A stretch of DNA of 64,000 nucleotides from contig CM060113.1 of assembly GCA_030522415.1 (NCBI GenBank), forward strand, positions 3,084,967 to 3,148,966. Direction: 5' to 3'. Origin of the DNA: Channallabes apus (Eukaryota > Chordata > Actinopteri > Siluriformes > Clariidae). Shown one piece after another: positions 56,727-64,000 of the stretch; position 1 is the stretch's first letter; every line of letters begins with the position of its first letter. The translations under genes and the position numbers were made by a program. The notes under the pieces are model-generated. The model ran no database searches, was not told the DNA's origin, and saw only the letters and a program-made list of their open reading frames with translations.

Positions 56727-57257
56727 TGTATAATGCATAATTTGCACACTACAGTATGTCTGTTTACGGTGTGTTGATACTCATTTCATACTTTTTTATA
56801 TTCTGGCTTAATTCTTTGCTTGATATATATCTTTTTTTATATACCTATAATTTTTATTATTTATTTGATCTATATTTTATTCTATTTTATGCTTATTTTC
56901 TACATTTTAGGGGGACAGCAAAGTAAGGTTTCATTAGGGGGACAGCGAGGGAAGAATTTCATTGTACATGGGGGAACACGTTTCTTTACTGTGCATATAA
57001 CAATAACTTGAAACTTATCTGCATTTACTGTACATTATTTCCAATGGGAAAATGCGTTTCAAAATACATAATTTCCTCTGGAATCTGTATGCCGAGGTAT
57101 CGCTGTAGAATACTTGTTAACATGGTGTACGTTGGTGTTAAGTTTTAAAAGAAGAGTGTCTGAATGTATAGGTTTAAGATGAGTTGGTTTTGAACACTAT
57201 ATGTTTAATATATGTGTAATATATGTTTAATATATATTATGTTTATAATAGTGCAAT

Positions 57258-57400
57258 AATTCAATTCAATTCAATCCAAATTTTATTGGTGTAGTGCTTT
57301 TAACACTGCTTATTGTCAGATATAGAATCAAAAGTAAATATGGAGATGTGGAATGTGAGAAAATGTCAATGAATCAAAATAATCAGGTTGATCATAATGG
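57258..57400 (-). mobile_element. L2-like LINE 3' end fragment
   Basis: TTCAATTCAATTCAATCC then TTTTATTGGTGTAGTGCTTT matches the terminal 3' tail of the L2-like LINE (24526-24600). 5'-truncated. Confidence 0.65.
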
Positions 57401-57690
57401 ATTCAATAATGGATTTTTAACTTTAACTTTTTTTCCCTAATCATGAGTCCTCAAATATTAATAATGCCATATTCTTTGTTAGTTAATCTTTCTAATGATC
57501 ATGACACAGCATTTCCAGATTCTACATATTTTATGTTCTTTATGTAAGCTCGGTGTTCGTTCTATATTCACATTAATTCAATATTCTTATGTTTAGTACA
57601 ACTGTGAATGTAAAAATATTATATATTAATAATTTAAAAAAAAAGACAAAAATATATACTTTTTTTGTCATTAGCTTTAACGACACTGAG
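57401..57690. other. AT-rich DNA upstream of gar1
   Basis: No element recognised; the composition changes to GC-richer at about 57690. Confidence 0.4.
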
Positions 57691-57750
57691 TGCGCTGACT
57701 TACGGCAGCCGGCTCGTTTTTACGACACCTCGTCATTTCCGGCACCTATG
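57691..57750 (+). promoter_or_regulatory. gar1: Probable gar1 promoter with ETS-type site
   Basis: A TATA-less, GC-richer patch in AT-rich surroundings. CATTTCCGG at 57734-57742 (inverse CCGGAAATG) is an ETS/GABP-type core, common in promoters of ribosome-biogenesis genes. The transcription start is inferred nearby, upstream of the first donor at 57831. Confidence 0.5.
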
Positions 57751-57830
57751 GCCGCGTGGGTCCTCCAGCAGCGTGTAAACTGAGACCGGCGGCCCGAATC
57801 CACGAGAAATAACACGTGTTTATTTATCAG
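57740..57830 (+). other. gar1: gar1 exon 1 (non-coding), approximate start
   Basis: Inferred 5'UTR exon ending TTTATTTATCAG before the donor GTTTGT at 57831. The start is uncertain. An untranslated first exon fits the coding start in exon 2. Confidence 0.5.
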
Positions 57831-58385
57831 GTTTGTCTTATTAAGATTTGACGAATTTATCGTGCTTGTTGTTTGACTTTCTAAAGATTGTGTTAGCGTT
57901 TTAGACGTGGAATTCTTGCAAAAAGGCTATCAAAGCTAGCAGGTGTGATGTGAGCTGGTGCTCCTGGTGGTGTCGTGGATTATTTATATCTGTTTATTCA
58001 GTCTGTTTCATTATTCATTTAGTCTTTATTAATGAATTATGCGTTTATAACTAATGTAAGTACACAATGACCGTTAAAGAGTTTGTAGAAATAGTTAATC
58101 AGATTAAAGCTAAAAGCTTTAGTGTAATCAGTGATATAATAATTGTTGTTGTTATTGTTATTATTTCAGGTTGAAGCTCACGAACATGTCTGTTTGTACC
58201 AAAGATGAACACTTTCATTTTTCATAAACGTTAATTTCACCAAGTTGTGTTTGTTGTGACTTTGTGCTGTTGGGTTCCACTGGATTGGGGGCCAAATATT
58301 AGGAAACTACAAAATGTTCCCTACTGTTAATCTACTGCCATGTCATAATACAACAATAAATGGGAAAGAGAAGATGTAGAAAAGT

Positions 58386-58805
58386 TTGTTTGCGCCTTGT
58401 TTACACTAAGTTGTCCTTCTTTGGTGCTCAGACAAATACACTCCCTGTTCGGTAATCGGAGAGAGAATCACAGATGAGAAATGGAAAAAGTAGATCAGAT
58501 AAAGATGAAGTTTTGTCTTAAAACGACTCCAGCGTGTTAAAATTCACTTATACCACTTCAGCGCTGTTATTTCAGACAAAGTGAAAATATGAACTAATCC
58601 CAGTCAAAATATTCACTTTATCTTTTCTAATTAATATCTATTGGTGCAGGTGTTTGTTTACATTGAGACAGTAGCGCATTAGTAGATTATTATACAGTAC
58701 ATTGTATATCTAGATATCTAAGTACTGCAAAAGTTTCATTACTTTCTGTCCAAATTGTTCTCAGACTGTTTTCTGGTCCTCCAGTGTATAAAATGTAAAG
58801 ATAAA
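58386..58805 (-). repeat. Dispersed repeat X, copy 3, in gar1 intron 1
   Basis: Reverse-strand copy of the repeat at 5450-6495, without the MITE. Very similar to copies 1 and 2, so it is young. Confidence 0.8.
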
Positions 58806-59026
58806 ATTGAAAGCACGAGTTCTCACCGATGTACAGACAAAACCATCTTTTTCTTTATATAGATACAGCTTGTTTGATTATTAGCTCATCCTGTTTGCCC
58901 TTTATTTTATTTGTGATTCTGATTATAACTGATTATTTACATGCTGTGTTGCACTAAACAGGACGACGCATCTGATACCAACAGTCTTCATTTTCTCTCT
59001 CTCTAGGTTAGATCTATTGCTTGAAG

Positions 59027-60148
59027 ATGTCCTTTCGTGGAGGAGGAGGTAGAGGAGGCCGAGGAGGAGGTGGAGGATTCGGTAGAGGAGGTGGAGGGTT
59101 TGGAAGAGGAGGAAGAGGGGGATTTGGGGGAAGAGGAGGAGGAAGAGGAGGATTTAACAGACAGCAGGATTACGGTCCTCCTGAGTATGTTGTCGGTACG
59201 AAGGCTTCATTTCATTTTACACATTTCTCGTCCGGACTGTTAGCTTACTGTTTGAAGGTTTAAAAACTATGCTAAGGTTCTAATTCTAATCCTTAATGTC
59301 ATTTACAATTACTAAAAATTTTATGTGTGAAAGCTGACCTAGTAACGGATTTCACTAGTTCAGTGATCTGTAAAGGTATTACGCTGTAACTTAGGTGTTT
59401 AAACGTGTGTATGTGTAGCCCTGGGAGAGTTCATGCATCCGTGCGAAGACGACATTGTGTGCAAGTGTGTGACTGAGGAAAACAAGGTGCCCTACTTCAA
59501 CGCTCCCGTTTACCTGGAGAACAAGGAGCAGATCGGCAAAGTGGACGAGATCTTCGGCCAGCTCAGAGACTTCGTATCCTTTATTGATTGATTGATTGAT
59601 TTCAATTTATCGTACCATGTTAATCTGCACATGAGCTTTTTAAGGTCCTGAAAATGACTCCTGCATTGTGATCGTTTCTTTACATCTCCTGGTGTGTTGT
59701 CCTTAATTATTGCTGCAGTATTTTTCAGTCAAACTGTCAGAAAACATGAAGGCGTCGTCGTTCAAGAAATTACAGAAGGTGTGTGTTCAGGGTGTCTGTA
59801 AATGAATTTATAGAAACCTTTCTGTAGATGTTGAAGTCACTTCGAGAGTACGGAACTAAAACTAAACTGTTATTTTAATTTGGAAATCCAGAGAAACAAA
59901 GTCATTTCTGTGACGGAGTGATATGCAGACATTTTCATCTCCTTGATTTAATTTTTATGGAGTAAAATCTTAAATATCAGACATCAGTGTAAGGCCTAAA
60001 TGAAATCTTCATGTTCATGTGTTCTTCAGTTCTACATCGACCCAGCAAAGCTGTTGCCCCTCCAGAGGTTCCTCCCGAGACCGCCAGGAGAGAAAGGACC
60101 CCCTCGAGGAGGCAGAGGTGGAGGACGAGGAGGTATAAACACGTGTTC

Positions 60149-60185
<37 letters not shown>

Positions 60186-61222
60186 ACGATTACATTTACA
60201 AATATTGTGACAAGGTTAAGGATTGTGAATAGATAGTGATGTGTGTGTGTGTGTGTGTAGGCGGGTTCCGAGGTGGCCGAGGAGGTCGTGGTGGTGGATT
60301 CGGAGGAGGTCGTGGAGGTGGATTTGGTGGAGGTAGAGGAGGAGGTGGATTCGGGGGAGGTAGAGGAGGAGGCTTCAGAGGAGGGCGAGGAGGAGGAGGA
60401 GGCCGTGGATTCAGAGGTGAGTGATGTTTCAGTGGATGAGGCTGGGCGATGTAATCATTTGTCAATGTCCTGATAATGTTGTGCTTTTCTGATACCTTAC
60501 AGACATTGTGATTTATTTGATGCAATTGATATATTTAATTGTAAACCACTAGGAAAAAAATTTGTGCTTAGCCTGGAAAATTAATTTGTTTAAAACATTT
60601 TTTAATCCATTGCAAGTCAGTGATTTTTACTGAATAAAAAAAATACAAAAAATAAATAATGTACACACCGGAAACATTTGTTCAGGAATGTTTTGAGGTT
60701 TACATGATCACCCAAAACATTAAGGGTGTTTTTCACACTAGGAATGGGGGGTCAGGGGGACATCTGGCACCAAGCCGTCAGTATCAGATATTTTAAGTCC
60801 TGTAAGTTCTAATGTGGAGCCACCATAAATTGGACACCATTAACCTTTACGTTGGTACAAGGAAAAAAATTGGACTTGTTTTTCCAGCACACCCCATAGA
60901 GACACTCGAACAGATTGAGATCTGCTGAATTTGAAGACGGTGTCAATACCTTGAACTCGTTGTGTTCCTCAAACCGTTCTTGAATCATTTTTGTAGTGTG
61001 GGTCTGTGTGGGCACCCTGAAAGTTAAACGCTTTCTTCAAGTATTACCACAATCTTATTAGTGCTATCTAGTATCAGCTAACCTTATCCTATCAGGGTTG
61101 GTTTCATCATTACCAACAGTGCATATTTTATTCCATATCAATTCACTGTGACTAAAAAGCTGTTTCACTTGGAGTTACCTAAATTTACATTAAACAACGC
61201 TGTTTTTCTAGGTGGAAGATGA
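59027..61222 (+). CDS. gar1: gar1: H/ACA ribonucleoprotein subunit 1
   Basis: Gar1 is a core protein of H/ACA snoRNPs and scaRNPs (with dyskerin, Nop10 and Nhp2). These pseudouridylate rRNA and snRNA in nucleoli and Cajal bodies and form part of telomerase. Coding exons: 59027-59195, 59419-59573, 59719-59778, 60030-60132, 60261-60416 and 61212-61222. All junctions are GT-AG and in phase, giving 654 bases, 217 residues, as in human GAR1 as I recall it. Residues 1-45 are an RGG/GFGRG domain. The Gar1 core (about 57-145) contains [55 protein letters not shown] and [15 protein letters not shown]. From about 150 a second RGG domain runs to the end. The start is the ATG at 59027 (AAGATGT). The last coding exon supplies only part of a Gly codon, Gly-Arg and the stop. 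RGG tails are usually arginine-methylated. Confidence 0.95.
60152..60179. repeat. (CA)n in gar1 intron 5
   Basis: CA run near the donor, matched by (GT)n at 60240-60259 just before the acceptor. The 128-base intron transcript could fold into a CA/GU hairpin bringing the splice sites together. Confidence 0.8.
60700..61030 (-). mobile_element. Tc1-like remnant in gar1 intron 6
   Basis: Antisense of a fish Tc1-like transposase gene (TTGGACTTGTTTTTCCAGCA, ATTGAGATCTGCTGAATTTG, AACCGTTCTTGAATCATTTT). Broken frames. Inverted ends not resolved. Confidence 0.6.
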
Positions 61223-61620
61223 TGATTATGAAGAGTTCGCTGACTTAACTCTTGCCTCAGAAGGAATGTTCAGACAAGGACTCCGCAAACGGACCTTCTT
61301 GCTTTTCCAGCCAAAGCCTCTTCTAGTCATCAGAACCTCGATGTTTCTTTTTTTATTATTTCCATTTTAATGTGTATATTTTCAGGGGTGCAGTTGTTCC
61401 TAAATGTTATTAACCGAGGGCGAAGCGTACTCCGTCAACTTTGGTATGTTTCACCTGTGCGCTGGTTGAATCAGGAATCAGTGATTATCATCACGACATA
61501 TTTTATACGTAACATAAAAACATTCATACTTTTTGTTAGTGCTGAGATATGAATGGATACGAATTGTATAATAGCAGCGCTAGCATACTAGCGCTAAATA
61601 AAATCTATCATGTTTGTACC
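61223..61620 (+). other. gar1: gar1 3'UTR
   Basis: Non-coding end of the transcript, up to about 20 bases after the polyadenylation signal at 61597-61602. Confidence 0.7.
61597..61602 (+). terminator. gar1: gar1 polyadenylation signal
   Basis: AATAAA followed within about 30 bases by a T-rich downstream region (61624-61655), about 375 bases after the stop codon. Confidence 0.7.
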
Positions 61621-61699
61621 CATTTTGTCAGTTTTTTTTCTTCTTTTGTTTCTAGCAGTCAGTATGATAGAAAGATGATAGATTTGAACAAATCAAGTT

Positions 61700-62460
61700 A
61701 GCAAACAAAATACTTCTCACAGGATTTTTAAGAGGGTTAATGTTAATAATTTAGGAACCTAGATCAAAAGATCAAGTTATATTCATGGAATATTCTGCCA
61801 TGCTAAAGCTAGCCATCTAGTTAGCACCAGTTGACAGGTTTTCACTTAATCTTTGTTCATCACATTAGCCAGATGGCTATTAAAACAACTTTGAGATATT
61901 TATATATTCATTTAGGATTAGTGCTCAAAATCTTTACCCCTGATGCTAACCAGTTAGCTTGCATTTAACTGACAGCATCTCTATCATGCCAGCTAGCTGG
62001 TCTATTAACTTGACGAATGAGGATTTTTTTTTTATTTATTTGTTACATCAGTTCACCAGTTGTTATTCAAAGCATCAACTTAATATGAGCTGAAAGACTT
62101 TCTAAGTTGATTTAAGTCATATTAAATTTTTTCAATATCTGTGTCCTGATGTTAACCAACTAGCTTATGTTAGCTAAGCTGATAGGAATTCTGAAGAGAA
62201 TTTTATATATTAATATATTTGTCATCACTAAAGCTGGCTATCCAGATAACATGAGCTTTCCTGACAGGAATTCTGAGAGGATTTTAAAATTTATCTGGAA
62301 ATTTTATTCATCAGTGCTGAATCTTTCTATTTAGCTAACATGAGCTAACCTGACAGGATTGTGACTCATTAATGATTCTTTATAATCTTTACTCTAGTAA
62401 TCTAGTGTTATCAATCTTACTGATATACTTAACAAAAGAATTCATATATATATATATATA

Positions 62461-62498
<38 letters not shown>

Positions 62499-62700
62499 CA
62501 ATGCTAATGCTAGCGAACATCGGCTGACCAGATTGATTCTATGATAAACATTAAATTAATTATCTTTTGTGTTAGCAAAAAAAATTAGCTAGGGTATTTA
62601 AATTCATGTCTAGAAATAATAATGCTAAAGCTAGTGTACAAGAGCTGACAGGATTTCTAAAATGATTAAAACCATTTTAATCATTCAGGGTTTATGCTTC
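61700..62700. repeat. Degenerate long-period array (GCTAAC / GACAGGATT words)
   Basis: The phrase GAGCTAACCTGACAGGATT and variants recurs at irregular spacing of roughly 90-170 bases (near 61720, 61830, 61965, 62180, 62265, 62360, 62525 and 62645), each next to GCTAGC-type words. It looks like an old tandem repeat. A (TA)n array at 62444-62495 lies inside. Confidence 0.5.
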
Positions 62701-62921
62701 ATGCCTGAATTTTTTAAGATAATGTATATACAGTAAGTGTGCATTAATTCAAAGATTTGCAGACAAGTCTGTGGTCCAGACTGTGCCGAAGCGAAATGTT
62801 TGTACAGTTTTGTGTAGGACTAATTCACTTGTTAGCATTTTTATGATGGTTATTATACTCCAGGAGTTAATTTTGAACTGATTATTTGAACACCAATAAT
62901 CTAGCAAAATCAAATGCTATG

Positions 62922-63485
62922 TTAGCTGCCCTGCGATGGTGACCAGCATTATAGTGCCATGATGCTGGTGCTTGTATGCTGGTCACCTTATTGATGCTGG
63001 TCCCCAGCAAACCATCACCAAAACACCACATATGTTGGTATAATTGCTGGTCAAGATGGTCACCAGCTTTGCTGGTCTATGCTGTTTTGTCTGTTTTAAG
63101 TGATTTCAATTAATTATGTAAAAAAATATTTTATATAAAAGATTTGTGTTGTGTTTTAGTAAATGTTTTAATAAATGTAAAGTAATGTATTTACATGTTT
63201 TTAGTAAATGGATTATTTCTGTCTCTTGTATGTAAATGCATTTAAAGATGACACTATACGGTCCATGTATTTACACGCTGTTTTCAGTACTAGCTATTAA
63301 AACCAGCACCAGACTTGCACTACCCAGCAAGACCAATGTTGATGGTAAGGTTTCATCAGCGTAGATTTGCTGGTCTCCCATCAGTTATGCTGGTTCATCA
63401 GCTGAAACAGCATCAGACCAGCACTAACCAGTATTAACCAGCTTATAAATCATGCTGGTTTATGCTGGATTTTTCAGCAGGATGA
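62922..63485. repeat. CCAGCA/TGCTGG-rich inverted repeat element
   Basis: Two arms dense in TGCTGGT and ACCAGCA words (62935-63085 and 63296-63485) flank an AT-rich spacer. The right end reads CTGGATTTTTCAGCAGGAT, a terminus seen in fish MITE-like repeats. Not coding; class uncertain. Confidence 0.55.
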
Positions 63486-64000
63486 TCCTGTTACAAATCT
63501 TATCCATTATCGAAATACGGTATTTTTTGACACAATGAGACCTAGCCCTGCTCTCAGAAACACGATTAACACCCAGGACCAGTTTCACAACCTCTCGGGT
63601 CATCTTGTATTCGACCGCCAGTCAATGTAAGCTCCGTAAGAATCAGTATTTCTAATCAAACCTTCAATCTTCTACACAAATCGCTAATATCCAGCAGAGT
63701 GTAAGTCCATGAAACCGCTGAACTCAAAGCACTGAACACTTCCTTCTCCATGGATTGTTCAGTGTTGAGAAATAATTAACTTTGATCTCAACAAATCAGA
63801 TCATTCATTTACAGACAAGAAAGCAGAGATTCTACAGAGTGAGCGTTGACACCACCCCCACCTCCCGATAAAAAGATTAAGAAAAGTTCTGAGTTTGTAA
63901 AACTCTCACATTACCTTTCACACAGATCTCTGAGACCAACCGACCTTGTGGACTTTGGGAAAAGCTCTCTTTCTCCGAACACATGCTGCTCTGAGACGCT
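63486..64000. other. No gene seen
   Basis: Unrecognised sequence to the window end. Confidence 0.35.

Larger units (their letters stand above)
54165..57110 (+). mobile_element. pogo/Tigger-like element holding several insertions
   Basis: Left end ACAATGGAACCTCAGCATAC and right end (inverse: ACAGCGATACCTCGGCATAC) look like terminal repeats of one element, with the subterminal AACGCTGGCTAAGTTG region seen also near 17190. Its interior is occupied by a LINE scrap (54590-54718), a folded SINE (54725-55144) and a Rex1-like LINE (55163-56678). Assignment to one host element is inference from the ends. Confidence 0.45.

Noticed and set aside
59037..59243. Glu-rich ORFs overlapping gar1 RGG exons
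   Set aside because: Alternative frames of GGA-rich codons; the gar1 frame is clearly the real one.

Overview
The window is nuclear DNA from a teleost fish. It has one recognisable host gene with spliced introns, and the rest is packed with the repeats typical of teleost genomes: Tc1/mariner transposons, L2- and Rex1-like LINEs, DANA/mermaid-like tRNA-derived SINEs, and long CA, TA and AAT microsatellites. The SINE and LINE mix suggests an otophysan such as a catfish, but the sequence alone does not prove that. No bacterial-type features are present.

Layout. 1-24.5 kb is gene-free. It holds a Tc1-like transposase remnant at the left edge, several SINEs, small inverted-repeat elements (MITEs), a 26-bp minisatellite and two unique stretches that look like possible conserved non-coding DNA (8.84-9.47 and 18.54-18.85 kb). 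24.5-31.2 kb is one L2-like LINE on the minus strand, flanked by exact (GAT)8 duplications. A very young LTR retrotransposon (27431-29622) is inserted in its coding region. 31.2-41 kb is a mosaic of Tc1 fragments, SINEs and duplicated segments. 41.1-47.4 kb is a three-level nest: a Tc1-like element holds a minus-strand LINE, which holds a plus-strand LINE of the same family. 48.3-49.9 kb is a minisatellite field split by a MITE. 54.2-57.1 kb is a pogo/Tigger-like element carrying a folded-back SINE and a third, Rex1-like LINE.

The only ordinary gene is gar1 (about 57.7-61.6 kb, plus strand), which encodes the Gar1 subunit of H/ACA ribonucleoproteins. All splice junctions can be read and give a 217-residue protein with the expected RGG-Gar1-RGG layout. 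Downstream lie a degenerate AT-rich repeat array and a CCAGCA-rich inverted repeat.

The most interesting object is the LTR element. Its two 357-bp LTRs differ at one visible position and it has a 5-bp target duplication (GACGC). It encodes no visible pol, only a 513-codon acidic, proline-rich ORF built from 23-residue and 10-residue tandem repeats. Two bases after the 5' LTR is a 9-base sequence (TTGCTAGAC) complementary to GTCTAGCAA in the LTR, which lies where transcription should start (about 31 bases after the start of the TATA box). That is the arrangement expected for self-primed reverse transcription, as in Tf1/sushi elements. The element is therefore probably a non-autonomous, self-priming retrotransposon with an unrecognised protein.
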